From contig OZ243931.1 in the NCBI GenBank assembly GCA_965214055.1, positions 992,001 to 1,056,000 on the forward strand: DNA of 64,000 nucleotides, in the 5' to 3' direction. Below the pieces are notes generated by a model. It was not told where the DNA came from. It searched no databases and worked only from the letters and a program-made list of their open reading frames with translations. Positions 53,304 through 61,984 of this stretch are shown here, one piece after another. The position numbers and the translations under genes are program-made. This DNA is from WTGA01 sp965214055. Its GTDB lineage: Bacteria; Pseudomonadota; Gammaproteobacteria; Arenicellales; Poriferihabitantaceae. Position 1 is the first letter of the stretch; every line of letters begins with the position of its first letter.

Positions 53304-54674
53304 TTACTTGCCGATGCAAAAGGAACTGAAAATCATGCCGAGCAAATCATCGCTGGAAATCTCCCCGGTAATTTCACCCAGGGCCTTTTGGCAGGAATGC
53401 AGGTCATCCGCCAGCAGTTCCCCGGCCCGGAACTCACGCTGCTGCTGAAGACCGCTTTTCAGAAAGCTCTCTGCCCGGTTGAGGGCATCCAGGTGTCTTT
53501 CCCTGGCAATGAAACAGGAATCATCCAGGCTCCGGAAGCCGGCGATTTCCTTGATCCTTTCCTTGAGATCCGAAAGCCCCTGGCCGGTCAGGGCGGAGAT
53601 ACACACCTCATTATCACTCTCCCCGGTGGTCCTGTGACTGAGGTCGATTTTATTCCTGACAACAATCTTCCGGGCCCCGCCGGTCGGTGAGTTCATCAGG
53701 GAATTGAATTCCTCCTCGCTGATTCGGGCATCGTCAACGACAACCAGTATCAGGTCTGCCGCCTGTTGTGCATGCTGGGCCCTGCGCACCCCTTCTGCCT
53801 CAATTTCGTTGGTGGTATCGCGGATTCCCGCCGTGTCAATGATTTCCACCGGCAGGCCGTCAAGGAGTATCGTCTGGTCAAGGGTATCCCGGGTTGTCCC
53901 CGGCAACTCGCTGACAATGGCACGCTGTTCTTCGGACAATGCATTCAAAAGGCTGGACTTTCCGGCGTTGGGCAATCCGGTCAATACCACCTTGAGCCCG
54001 TCCCGCAGCCGCTTTCCCAGCTGGACCGACTGCCGCAATGCTGCAAACTTTTGCACGATCCGGTCCAGGCGCTGTATCACGTTGCCGTCTTCCAGAAAAT
54101 CGATCTCCTCCTCGGGAAAGTCGATGGCGGCCTCGATAAAGAGCCGCAGCCCACAGACCGCATCCACCAGATCGTGAACGCGAACGGAAAAATTTCCCTG
54201 CAGGGACCGAAGGGCGGATTGTGCCGCTGACTCATTGCTGCTTTCGATGAGGTCCGCAACCGCTTCCGCCTGGACCAGGTCCAGTTTGCCGTTCAAAAAT
54301 GCCCGTTCGCTGAATTCCCCCGGCCTGGCATGCCTGCACCCCAGTTCCAGGCACCGGCGAAGCAGGAGGCCCATGACCACTGGACTGCCATGCCCCTGTA
54401 TTTCCAGGACATGCTCCCCGGTATAGCTTTCCGGAGCCGGGAAATACAGCGCGATACCCTGATCAATGGGGGTGTGGTTTCCGTCCCGAAAAGCCGTGCA
54501 CTGCGCCATCCTGGGCGCCGGAAGCCCCCCCGTCAGCCCCTGGGAAATTTCCGGAACCCGGGGTCCTGAAACCCGAACGATGCTGATCCCGCCCTTGCCC
54601 GGAGGGCTTGCGACCGCGGCAATCGTATCCGTGTCTGGTACAGCGGTCCTGTCCGGTTGGTCAGGAGTCCACAA
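53304..54674 (-). CDS. mnmE: tRNA modification GTPase MnmE (TrmE)
   Basis: GTPase that partners MnmG in tRNA wobble uridine modification. G motifs: GLPNAGKSSLLNAL near residue 225, DTAGIRDT, NKIDLS; the invariant C-terminus FCIGK is present. DTIAAVASPPGKGGISIVRVSGP opens the N-terminal folate-binding domain. The start is uncertain: no ATG or GTG lies close to this block, and the TTG at 54674 gives 456 residues, the normal length, while overlapping the end of yidC by 14 bases. The open frame to 54779 would add unrelated residues. Confidence 0.95.
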   Translation of the reverse strand: MWTPDQPDRTAVPDTDTIAAVASPPGKGGISIVRVSGPRVPEISQGLTGGLPAPRMAQCTAFRDGNHTPIDQGIALYFPAPESYTGEHVLEIQGHGSPVVMGLLLRRCLELGCRHARPGEFSERAFLNGKLDLVQAEAVADLIESSNESAAQSALRSLQGNFSVRVHDLVDAVCGLRLFIEAAIDFPEEEIDFLEDGNVIQRLDRIVQKFAALRQSVQLGKRLRDGLKVVLTGLPNAGKSSLLNALSEEQRAIVSELPGTTRDTLDQTILLDGLPVEIIDTAGIRDTTNEIEAEGVRRAQHAQQAADLILVVVDDARISEEEFNSLMNSPTGGARKIVVRNKIDLSHRTTGESDNEVCISALTGQGLSDLKERIKEIAGFRSLDDSCFIARERHLDALNRAESFLKSGLQQQREFRAGELLADDLHSCQKALGEITGEISSDDLLGMIFSSFCIGK

Positions 54675-56346
54675 ATTTTCGGGTGATGTAGTATTGCTGG
54701 GCAATCGAAAGCAGGTTGTTGACCACCCAGTAAAGAACCAGTCCTGCCGGAAACCACAGGAAGAAAACGGTAAAGACAAACGGCAGCGCCATCATGATTT
54801 TTTTCTGGAGCGGGTCCACCGGGGCGGGATTCAGGAAATGCTGGGCGAGCATCGAGACCCCCATGATGATGGGCAACACGAAATACGGGTCCGGAAGAGA
54901 CAGGTCCGTCAACCACAGCATGAAACTGGCCTGGCGCAATTCCACGCTTTCAAGCAACACCCAGTACAGCGCGATAAACACCGGAATCTGTACCAGAATG
55001 GGAAGACACCCCCCGGCGGGATTGACTTTTTCAGCCTTGTACAGCTTCATCATTTCCTGTTGAAACTTCTGCTTGTCGTCGCTGTAACGCTCTTTCAGCG
55101 TGGTCATCCGTGGCTGCAGCTTTTTCATCTTTGCCATGGACTTGTAACTTGCGGCGGACAGGGGGTAGAACACCAGCTTGACCAGGAAAGTCAGCAGTAT
55201 GATGGCCCAGCCCCAGTTTTGGGTGAAGCCGAAAATCTTGTCAAGCAGCCAGAACAAGGGGTTTGCAACCGGCGTCAGCCACCCGTAGTCCACCGTGAGC
55301 TTCAGTCCATTGGCCCCCTGCTCATCCAGGCGGTGCTGTTCCTTGGGGCCCACAAACAATACCGTGTTGACCACTCCCTCGTGACCCGGTTCCACCACGG
55401 TGGGGTCCGTGGTTTTGTATCCGATCCGATACTGGGGGTTTCCGGTATCCCGGTTGATCCCGGAATAGAGCTGGTAGTTTTCCGACCCCACCGGCAACCA
55501 CGCTGAAACGAAATAATGCTGGAGCATGGCGACCCAGCCGTCCGGAGTGCTGACATTCAGGGGGCCTTCCTGGATCTCGCCGTAGTCAATTTTTTCGTAC
55601 TTGTCCGCTTCCGTATAAATTGCCGCGCCGTTGTAGCTGGGCAACCTGCCAAGAAAGCCCATTGAACCCGGGGCTTCCACTTCGGTTTGCTTGAGTTGAC
55701 CGTAGGCAAACCCCGTCCAGGGCGTATCGCTGTGGTTCTGGACACGAAAATCGATCTCCACACGGTAACTGTCCCGCTTGAAGTGGAAGATCTTGTCATA
55801 GACAACCCCGTCCGGGGACGTCCAGTTCAGGACCACATCGATGCCGTCGGCATCACCGAGGTGATAACTGTAGGTGGAGGTCGTGTACTGTGTATTGTGG
55901 TTGGGGTATTCCCGGTCCTTTCCAATCAGTCCGTTTTGTGCAACATACAGCGAGAAGGGATCGCGATACATCAGTATGAAAGGCTGGTCCGGGGTATCGA
56001 CACTCACGGGATGCTGGAGCAATTCCACCCGGACCAGGTCACCCCCCAGGGTATCAATCTCGGCATTGACCAGGTCTGTGGTCACCCTGATCAGTTCCCC
56101 CTGGTCTCCGCTTTCCCCGGCAACCGGGACGGGTTCCGGGGAGACGGTTGCCGCCGAAGGGGTCGTGGCTTCCGGCGCGTCGGGAACATCCTCGAACCTG
56201 TCCACGGCCTCGCCATCGGCTCCCCCGGATACCTGGTTCTGTTCGCTGGACCCGGTATACGTTGCCTCGAACTCTACCCAGGACTGCCAGAGCATGACCA
56301 GTACCAGGCCCAGTGCACCGAGCAGCATGATTCTTTGAAACTGCAT
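54661..56346 (-). CDS. yidC: Membrane protein insertase YidC
   Basis: A 561-residue inner-membrane insertase. It has an N-terminal helix (MLLGALGLVLVMLWQSWVEF), a large periplasmic domain to about residue 340, and the conserved C-terminal core with WGWAIILLTFLVKLVFYPLS, GGCLPILVQIPVFIALYWVL and LPFVFTVFFLWFPAGLVLYW. It inserts proteins with or without SecYEG. Standard position between yidD and mnmE. Confidence 0.98.
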   Translation of the reverse strand: MQFQRIMLLGALGLVLVMLWQSWVEFEATYTGSSEQNQVSGGADGEAVDRFEDVPDAPEATTPSAATVSPEPVPVAGESGDQGELIRVTTDLVNAEIDTLGGDLVRVELLQHPVSVDTPDQPFILMYRDPFSLYVAQNGLIGKDREYPNHNTQYTTSTYSYHLGDADGIDVVLNWTSPDGVVYDKIFHFKRDSYRVEIDFRVQNHSDTPWTGFAYGQLKQTEVEAPGSMGFLGRLPSYNGAAIYTEADKYEKIDYGEIQEGPLNVSTPDGWVAMLQHYFVSAWLPVGSENYQLYSGINRDTGNPQYRIGYKTTDPTVVEPGHEGVVNTVLFVGPKEQHRLDEQGANGLKLTVDYGWLTPVANPLFWLLDKIFGFTQNWGWAIILLTFLVKLVFYPLSAASYKSMAKMKKLQPRMTTLKERYSDDKQKFQQEMMKLYKAEKVNPAGGCLPILVQIPVFIALYWVLLESVELRQASFMLWLTDLSLPDPYFVLPIIMGVSMLAQHFLNPAPVDPLQKKIMMALPFVFTVFFLWFPAGLVLYWVVNNLLSIAQQYYITRKFVDS

Positions 56347-56389
56347 GATTTATCCGACTCCCAAACCCGTTTTTCTTCGCGGCATTCCG

Positions 56390-56608
56390 TCAGGGAGATG
56401 GCGGAACGGGGTCAACGCCCCCTTCATGCCACGGATGACATCGTGCGATCCGCTTTACCGTCATCCAGCCACCCCGCAACGCACCGTATCGACCAATGGC
56501 TTCCCGGGCATAACTCGAACAGGTTGGATGGAATCGGCAATTGCGCCCAAGATAGGGGCTGATACCCAGCTGGTATATTTTCAGCAACAGTATTAAAAAT
56601 TTTCGCAT
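56390..56608 (-). CDS. yidD: Membrane protein insertion efficiency factor YidD
   Basis: A 72-residue protein, MRKFLILLLKIYQLGISPYL, then RFHPTCSSYAREAIGRYGAL and RCHPWHEGGVDPVP, the classic YidD pattern. It assists YidC. The frame extends to 56728, but the ATG at 56608 matches the family and overlaps the end of rnpA by 16 bases as usual. Confidence 0.96.
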   Translation of the reverse strand: MRKFLILLLKIYQLGISPYLGRNCRFHPTCSSYAREAIGRYGALRGGWMTVKRIARCHPWHEGGVDPVPPSP

Positions 56609-56958
56609 TTCTTGTTCGCTCTCGACCACAAACCATCCAGTTCGGTCCTCAGCACCCGGTTTTCCTGGTCGGCGCACCCGATTTTCGAAACCACCACACA
56701 ATCCATGGGAACCAGGGTGTCCTGGCACAACCGGAACGATTCCCGGATCTGACGTTTTATCCGATTTCGCTGCACCGCTTTTTTACTGACTTTTTTCGAT
56801 ACTGCCATCCCCAGTCTCGGGTGGTTCAGGCGATTGCGGATCACATGCATACCAAAATACTTGCCATGTATGGATTTTTTTTGACTGAAAACCGAATTGA
56901 ACTGTCCACCATCCAGCAATTTTCGATTTCGCCCCAGCTTTGCCGCGGCTTGCGGCAT
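56593..56958 (-). CDS. rnpA: Ribonuclease P protein component
   Basis: A 121-residue basic protein that helps the RNase P RNA mature tRNA 5' ends. The signature is in AVSKKVSKKAVQRNRIKRQIRES, with an N-terminal FNSVFSQKKSIHGKYFGMHV. It follows rpmH by 14 bases in the normal order. Confidence 0.97.
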   Translation of the reverse strand: MPQAAAKLGRNRKLLDGGQFNSVFSQKKSIHGKYFGMHVIRNRLNHPRLGMAVSKKVSKKAVQRNRIKRQIRESFRLCQDTLVPMDCVVVSKIGCADQENRVLRTELDGLWSRANKKCENF

Positions 56959-56972
56959 GGAATAACCCCTGT

Positions 56973-57107
56973 TTACGCGCTCAGGCGGGTCCGTCCCTTG
57001 GCACGCCGGGCATTGATGATGGCCCGTCCACCTCGGGTACGCATGCGCGCACGGAACCCGTGGGTTCGTTTTCGTTTCACTCCGCTCGGTTGAAAGGTAC
57101 GTTTCAT
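56973..57107 (-). CDS. rpmH: 50S ribosomal protein L34
   Basis: A 44-residue ribosomal protein, MKRTFQPSGVKRKRTHGFRA to RRAKGRTRLSA, fully conserved. In most gammaproteobacteria dnaA and oriC lie just upstream on the other strand; here a transposase remnant occupies that place and no DnaA-box cluster was seen. Confidence 0.99.
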   Translation of the reverse strand: MKRTFQPSGVKRKRTHGFRARMRTRGGRAIINARRAKGRTRLSA

Positions 57108-57199
57108 GGTTTTAATTCAATGACCACCAAAGGGTTGCGGAATCTAACCTGTTTAGCGCAACAATTCAAGCCGAATCAGGGGATTTGTCGGCGCAATTC

Positions 57200-57426
57200 T
57201 GTAATGTCCCCTTTTTTATTGAGGAGGACCCATGACAACAGAGACCGTTACGTTGAGCAATCGAGAGCTGGATCGGGTATCGATCATCCGGGACATTGTG
57301 GACAGGCGACTGCGCCAGTCCCAGGGAGCCCAGTCGCTGGGCCTGAGTATCCACCAGCCAGGCCCGCACATTCCCAATACCGTGTGCATCGTCGCCTTGA
57401 ATTCAGCCACTTGGACGCTGTGGTAA
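57200..57426 (+). mobile_element. Remnant of an ISNCY-type transposase gene
   Basis: The frame starting ATG at 57232, with AGGAGG at about 57221-57226, reads MTTETVTLSNRELDRVSIIR and then LRQSQGAQSLGLS, the N-terminal helix-turn-helix typical of ISNCY-family transposases. After GLS the sequence departs and stops at 57426, so about 85 percent of the gene is missing. The stretch TGTAATGTCCCC at 57200-57211 may be the left terminal sequence of the element; no matching right end was found. Confidence 0.65.
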
Positions 57427-57628
57427 CCGAAAGCTGAGCTTGCGCCCAATGATCCACTCCCGAAGGGTCCTTTCAAAAATAGGCTTCTATTGGTCATGCC
57501 GATATAGGCATAAAACCACAAGGGATCGATATAAATGGAAGAGGTTTACCCGAACGGCAAACCGGGAGAAAGGGCGAGACGCGAAGGTTGTAATCGGAGC
57601 GGCTGATCCACATGAAAACAGGCCGTGT

Positions 57629-58501
57629 TCATGCCCCGTCAGCCTGCTGGTGCTTCTGCGCCAGATAAGCAGCGAAGGATGCGCAGGCCCCGAACATGAA
57701 CACAGCCTCGGACAAACCGACATCGGCGGTATTCTAGTCAAGAAGAGCATGGCGCAGGCCCTGTTCATCGCTGGTATAGCTGTATAGTTTAAGGAACGCC
57801 TGCTTGAGTACTGGATGATTCAGCACATTGGCCTTTTCAAGGGAATTCAGTGCCGGTCCCAACGTGGTGCTGGATTTGGGGTCGATTATCCGGGCCACGG
57901 ACTCAACCGCATGAATGCAATCGGTAATCGCATCAGCATACTGGCGTGCGTTGATATGTTCCGCCGCCTGACGCAAATGTGTTGTGGCACCAACCATATT
58001 ACCTTCATGGAGTATCTGGAGAGCATGTTGTGTTGACTCACTCTGTTCTTTACTTGCACTTGGGATGAATCGATAGGGAGTACTTGAAAAATCCAGCCGA
58101 TAAGCGGCTCCATGCTTTTCAAATAATCTCCCAATTTTCAATCCGACGTTCTTAGGAATAACATTTTCTTCAATTATAATTTCAATGAAATCCAAAACCT
58201 GATTGAAATCATGGCCCATCATGATGGATTCCATATCCCTCACTACCAGGATGTAGTTAGTGTTAGTTTGACTCTCCGGCTTCTTGTAATATCTTCCCAA
58301 TGCAACTTGTATGCTTCCACGCATAGGTCCATATACAAGAGGTTTATTTTGTAGAGAGTGGAAGAAAGAATAAACACCGTTCCAAATTTCGCGCCTCAAA
58401 TCATCCGAAATTTCCTCAAGCCGCATTGGCCCTGGTAGTGGTTCGTATCCATAGCGTTGCGAGAATGTGGCGTGGGCAGGAAAATCGCGATTGTCGGTCA
58501 T
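57629..58501 (-). pseudogene. AbiJ-like/HEPN abortive-infection protein gene with an in-frame amber codon
   Basis: From the ATG at 58501 the protein reads MTDNRDFPAHATFSQRYGYE, then LRREIWNGVYSFFHSL, resembling the AbiJ N-terminal domain 4 family, and DAITDCIHAVESVARII with GLRHALLD in the C-terminal HEPN-like part. It stops at TAG (57734-57736) after 255 residues. The same frame continues as NTADVGLSEAVFMFGACAS and FAAYLAQKHQQ to TGA at 57629, matching the normal C-terminus of such proteins. It is therefore either inactivated, read through, or functional in short form. Its start overlaps the higA stop by 4 bases. Confidence 0.75.
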
Positions 58502-58842
58502 CGTATTCGTCCACCATTTCCTGATACACCAGTTCGGCTTTCATATCGACGTACATCCGTAGCAATTTTATCCGCCAGACGTCGCATGCGTGCAACGTCA
58601 TGCCAGGCCTGCATCCGCATCAACAGATCCATATGGATATCGAAAGCCTTTTCAAGACGCAACGCCATTTCGGGTGACAGGGCAGCCTTGCCATTCAGCA
58701 AGGCTGAGAGTGTTGCCCTGCGTACACCAAGAATCTCTGCGGCCGCCGAAATGGTCAGATTCAGGGCTTCAATGATTTCAAGCCGAACGAACTCCCCCGG
58801 GTGGGAAGGCGTCATCCGGATTTTAATGGCGGCGGTGTTCAT
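58498..58842 (-). CDS. HigA-family antitoxin
   Basis: A 114-residue XRE-type antitoxin: MTPSHPGEFVRLEIIEALNL is the HigA start, and ISAAAEILGVRRATLSALLN is the helix-turn-helix. No HigB toxin is beside it; instead it is followed, with a 4-base overlap, by the AbiJ/HEPN-like gene, which may be its toxin. It is preceded by the RHH/PIN pair 16 bp upstream on the same strand. Confidence 0.88.
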   Translation of the reverse strand: MNTAAIKIRMTPSHPGEFVRLEIIEALNLTISAAAEILGVRRATLSALLNGKAALSPEMALRLEKAFDIHMDLLMRMQAWHDVARMRRLADKIATDVRRYESRTGVSGNGGRIR

Positions 58843-58858
58843 CCTTCCAGATTCAGGG

Positions 58859-59113
58859 TTATTGATCGACTACTTCATCCCCAGAGCGGGGGAGTTCACC
58901 ACCGGGACGAAACAGAATCGCCCTGAAGGCTTCAAGATCCGAGCCTTTGGCGCGTTCAGCAAAAAATTGCCCGGTTTCCAACGCAGAGATTTTTTCAGCC
59001 ACCGCAATGGCGATAAATTGATTCATACTTGTCCCGTCTCGTTTGGCCACTTTGGCTACTTCATCTTTAAGCGATTTGGGCAACCTTAATGGATAGGTGG
59101 ACTTCTCACTCAT
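58859..59113 (-). CDS. Ribbon-helix-helix antitoxin of a PIN pair
   Basis: An 84-residue protein with a ribbon-helix-helix start, TYPLRLPKSLKDEVAKVAKR, then DGTSMNQFIAIAVAEKISAL, the CopG/Arc-type DNA-binding fold. It should bind the operator at 59554-59569 and neutralise the PIN toxin. It overlaps the PIN gene by 4 bases and precedes higA by 16. Confidence 0.88.
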   Translation of the reverse strand: MSEKSTYPLRLPKSLKDEVAKVAKRDGTSMNQFIAIAVAEKISALETGQFFAERAKGSDLEAFRAILFRPGGELPRSGDEVVDQ

Positions 59114-59535
59114 TTTCTTACTCTCCTGATCGCGGTCCCCGGTCTCAGAACCTCAATATTGAAACGGTCTGGCACCCTACCATAGTCACGCAAATTGAAG
59201 GTAACAATCGCGTCAGCACGTCCATTGACGGCCGTTTCCAACACCATTTCGTCATTGGGGTCCCGTAACGATGGACGCCATAAATAATGTGTTTTCACCG
59301 GTGTGATCAACGCCGCCAAGCCACTCAAAAATGCACCCGCTTGCTCTTGCGTTAATCCTGCGGCGGTCCAATGTAGGGATGATGTACACTTCGCTTCATA
59401 TTCAAAAAACAGCGGCACACTGGTCAGCATCGTGACCCGTTGGTCCAGCACTTTTCCCAATAAAGCCGCAGATGCCCCACTTGGGCTCCGCATGGCCGCC
59501 ACGACAACGTCAGTATCCAAAACGAATCTATGCAC
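59110..59535 (-). CDS. PIN-domain toxin (COG1569 type)
   Basis: A 141-residue PIN nuclease. Acidic residues are in FVLDTDVVVAAMRSPSGAS at the N-terminus, SLRDPNDEMVLETAVNGRAD in the middle and IVTFNLRDYGRV near the end, the order of COG1569 toxins that cleave RNA. It is the first gene of a four-gene overlapping unit (PIN, RHH, HigA, AbiJ-like), driven by the promoter at 59544-59572. Confidence 0.88.
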   Translation of the reverse strand: MHRFVLDTDVVVAAMRSPSGASAALLGKVLDQRVTMLTSVPLFFEYEAKCTSSLHWTAAGLTQEQAGAFLSGLAALITPVKTHYLWRPSLRDPNDEMVLETAVNGRADAIVTFNLRDYGRVPDRFNIEVLRPGTAIRRVRK

Positions 59536-59543
59536 AACATTTA

Positions 59544-59572
59544 ATAGTAGATCACATCGTATACGATGTCAA
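59544..59572 (-). promoter_or_regulatory. Promoter with palindromic operator of the PIN-RHH-HigA-AbiJ operon
   Basis: On the minus strand TTGACA (plus 59567-59572) and TACTAT (59544-59549) are 17 bases apart, a strong sigma-70 match. The perfect palindrome ACATCGTATACGATGT (59554-59569) fills the spacer and touches the -35, an ideal site for autorepression by the RHH antitoxin. Confidence 0.8.
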
Positions 59573-59889
59573 AATGAATCCTGTTGCGTGTCAGCGCAAA
59601 ACAGTGGTACGCCCTGAAAGGGCGCACTGTCACCGCCTCCTCAACCGCCCATTTCTGCACCAAAAAAGGCCGGGGCCCCAATCACGACCAGAATGTCCCT
59701 TGGACCCGGAACAATCCGTCCCGAACCGGGAATCTGCCCTGCCGGAATGCACCCGCTTCGTGATCTTCCATGCAATCAGCCTGTTCATCCTCCACCGCCC
59801 GGCTGCCGGCACCACCGGGTTGTGCGAAGTTGCGGTGATTCCCAGCCCCGGTACCGCCTGGGATTCCCTCATCGGTACGCCGACGAACG
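59573..59889. other. Intergenic region left of the pfp fragment
   Basis: About 315 bases. It holds a hairpin at 59601-59630 (ACAGTG and CGCCCT paired with AGGGCG and CACTGT). No gene is recognised; several frames are open but show no known motif. Confidence 0.45.
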
Positions 59890-60129
59890 AGAGATCGGGA
59901 AGGGGTTGGTTCCGGCAGTACCGGCAAGTCACTGAATTAACCGATCCCCGCACAAAATGAACCGCATCAGAAATGCCTTTTATGCCCAGTCCGGCGGGGT
60001 GACCGCGGTCATCAATGCTTCCGCCGCCGGCGTCATCGAAACGGCCAGGAAACACCGGGACAAAATCGGCAACGTCTATGCCGGCCGCAATGGCATCCTC
60101 GGTGCCCTGCACGAAGACCTCATCGACAC
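59890..60129 (+). repeat. Left copy of a 240-bp duplication covering the start of pfp
   Basis: This segment repeats 62296-62535 with the same length and most bases identical (offset 2406 throughout). It covers the last codons of the gene upstream of pfp, the pfp ribosome binding site and the first 57 or so pfp codons. From the ATG at 59957 it reads MNRIRNAFYAQSGGVTAVIN and onward, then breaks off after ATCGACAC into TGGTTATAG. Confidence 0.92.
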
Positions 60130-60139
60130 GTGGTTATAG
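59957..60139 (+). pseudogene. Truncated 5' end of a PPi-phosphofructokinase gene
   Basis: A 60-codon remnant equal to the first part of the intact pfp 2.4 kb downstream; differences include R for K at residue 5 and N for H near residue 45. It ends in a stop soon after the duplicate boundary, so it cannot make an enzyme. It marks the left edge of the hipBA element. Confidence 0.88.
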
Positions 60140-60172
60140 TGGAACCGGCCTGTTTTTTTATATGCTCGCAGC

Positions 60173-60293
60173 CTATTTTTTACCGTACGTGATATAAAAT
60201 CCATCCCTGAATCAAGATTACGTACAATTATCACGTACGGTATATATTTGTTGCTCTGACATCATACACATGCTATTTTTTACCGTACGGTAA
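60173..60293. promoter_or_regulatory. hipBA operator cluster
   Basis: TACCGTACGTGATA (60181-60194) and its exact inverse TATCACGTACGGTA (60229-60242) flank the control region, and the palindrome TTACCGTACGGTAA lies at 60280-60293, 17 bases before hipB. CTATTTTTTACCGTACG occurs at 60173-60189 and again exactly 100 bases later at 60273-60289. These fit multiple HipB-dimer sites. Confidence 0.75.
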
Positions 60294-60310
60294 TTTTTTG
60301 CAGGTGAAAG

Positions 60311-60595
60311 ATGAGAAACGATCCGGTGCAATACAGTGCGGTTCGATCGGCTGAAGACCTCGGCAAGCTTGTGCGTGCTCACCGAAAACAACGGAAGCTG
60401 ACACTGGAAACGATTTCCGGACTGGGCAATCTGAGTACCCGCTTTCTATCTGAGTTTGAGCGCGGCAAGGAAACCGCAGAACTAGGCAAAGTGTTGCAAG
60501 CACTGCGCACATTGGGGCTGGAAGTGGTGGTTCAGCCTCGTGGGGACACGTCATCCAGACCGCAATCAAAAAAGGATGGAGGACGCCATGCTTGA
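60311..60595 (+). CDS. hipB: HipB antitoxin
   Basis: A 94-residue XRE-type antitoxin. The helix-turn-helix is RKLTLETISGLGNLSTRFLSEF, and EFERGKETAELGKVLQALR is the HipB dimer segment. It represses the operon through the palindromes upstream and inhibits HipA. AGGTG lies just before its ATG. Its end overlaps hipA by 8 bases. Confidence 0.93.
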   Translation: MRNDPVQYSAVRSAEDLGKLVRAHRKQRKLTLETISGLGNLSTRFLSEFERGKETAELGKVLQALRTLGLEVVVQPRGDTSSRPQSKKDGGRHA

Positions 60596-61886
60596 CCCCG
60601 ATGGCCTCAATGTCTGGAGCGATCAACGACTCGTCGGCTACCTGTGGCGAAACACCCAGGGACTGATCGGCTTTCGTTACGAAGAGGAATGGCTGGCACA
60701 AGGTGAATTTGCCATCTCCCATACACTGCCTCTGCGCAAGGAAGATTTTACGCCTGAAGAATATCTCGCTCACCGCTTTTTCGCCAATCTGCTGCCAGAA
60801 GGAGGCGTCCGCTATCAGATAGTTCGCGACCTCAAAATCGCCAATACCGACTTTGATCTGCTTCGCGCCATTGGCGGTGAATGTGCGGGTGCGCTTTCCA
60901 TATTACAAGCAGAGCATCAACCCTCAACGGAGCACGAGTACCACAAAATCTCGGACGAAGAACTCACCAATCTGGTTGCCCGCCGGGGTCAAGTGTATAC
61001 CTGGACTGTCAATGAACGCCCCCGGCTGTCTTTAGCCGGCGTTCAGGACAAATGCCCTGTATTGGTGAAAGGCGACGACTACTGGCTACCCAAGAAGGAA
61101 TCACCCTCCAGCCACATCCTGAAATTTGAATTGTCCGATTACCGGCACCTGCCAGCCTACGAGACTTTTACCACCCTGCTGGCAGAAGCCATCGGCTTGC
61201 CAGTGGTCGACATTCAGCTGCGTTCAATAGCTGACACACACTATGCTTTGATTGAACGTTATGATCGACACCCACTTGAAAATGGCCGGATTGCGAGGTT
61301 GCATCAGGAAGATTTTTGTCAGGCGCTGGGTTTCGGGCACGAGCGCAAGTATCAGGAGGACGGTGGTCCGACATTCGCCGACTGTTATCGGCTGATTCAG
61401 GATGTCTCCACCGACCCTGCCAACGACATGCAACATTTACTTCGCTGGCAAGCCTTCAACGTCCTGGCAGGCAACTCGGATGGCCACGCCAAAAACCTTT
61501 CTCTACTGCATCAGGCCAATGGTGAAATCCGATTAGCGCCGTTTTACGACCTCGTTTGCACCTGTGCCATAGAACGTATTGATTATCACCTGGCTTTTTC
61601 CGTAGGCGATGAAAGAAATCCGGGGGTTGCAACCCTGAAGCATTGGAACACACTGGCAAACCAGTGTGGATTGCGTCCTCAGTTCCTCCAGGACCAAGTT
61701 CTGGATGTTGCTGCAAGGCTGCTGGAGAACCTGCAACCTGTGAGGGAAAACTTTGAAAATCTTTATGGCGAGTATGCGGCACTGCAACGGATTGAACAGG
61801 TTGTAACCAAGCAATGTCAGCGCACGATCAACAGAATAGAAGGAGGTGCCACTTTATCCCAGGTGGCCAGGGCAAGGAGCCGATAA
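60588..61886 (+). CDS. hipA: HipA toxin (serine/threonine kinase)
   Basis: A 432-residue kinase-fold toxin. HipA kinases phosphorylate glutamyl-tRNA synthetase or other synthetases and induce dormancy. Visible motifs: SLAGVQDKCPVLVKGDDYWLP (start of the core), SSHILKFELSDY, the catalytic loop GNSDGHAKNLSLL near residue 306 and the metal-binding LAPFYDLVCT near 324. The ATG at 60588 is chosen because GGAGG lies 5 bases upstream. It is more AT-rich than pfp next door. Both genes sit inside the duplicated pfp boundary. Confidence 0.93.
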   Translation: MLDPDGLNVWSDQRLVGYLWRNTQGLIGFRYEEEWLAQGEFAISHTLPLRKEDFTPEEYLAHRFFANLLPEGGVRYQIVRDLKIANTDFDLLRAIGGECAGALSILQAEHQPSTEHEYHKISDEELTNLVARRGQVYTWTVNERPRLSLAGVQDKCPVLVKGDDYWLPKKESPSSHILKFELSDYRHLPAYETFTTLLAEAIGLPVVDIQLRSIADTHYALIERYDRHPLENGRIARLHQEDFCQALGFGHERKYQEDGGPTFADCYRLIQDVSTDPANDMQHLLRWQAFNVLAGNSDGHAKNLSLLHQANGEIRLAPFYDLVCTCAIERIDYHLAFSVGDERNPGVATLKHWNTLANQCGLRPQFLQDQVLDVAARLLENLQPVRENFENLYGEYAALQRIEQVVTKQCQRTINRIEGGATLSQVARARSR

Positions 61887-61984
61887 TTGTCGGCGGTATT
61901 AATCCTCGTTTGGGTAGCAGAATGGTGACCACATTGGATTTATTGTAGAATCCAGAACGAACCGTGCCTTTCAATTCCCAGAGA

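Noticed and set aside
57108..57231. Replication origin next to rpmH
   Set aside because: No cluster of DnaA boxes or AT-rich repeats was seen.
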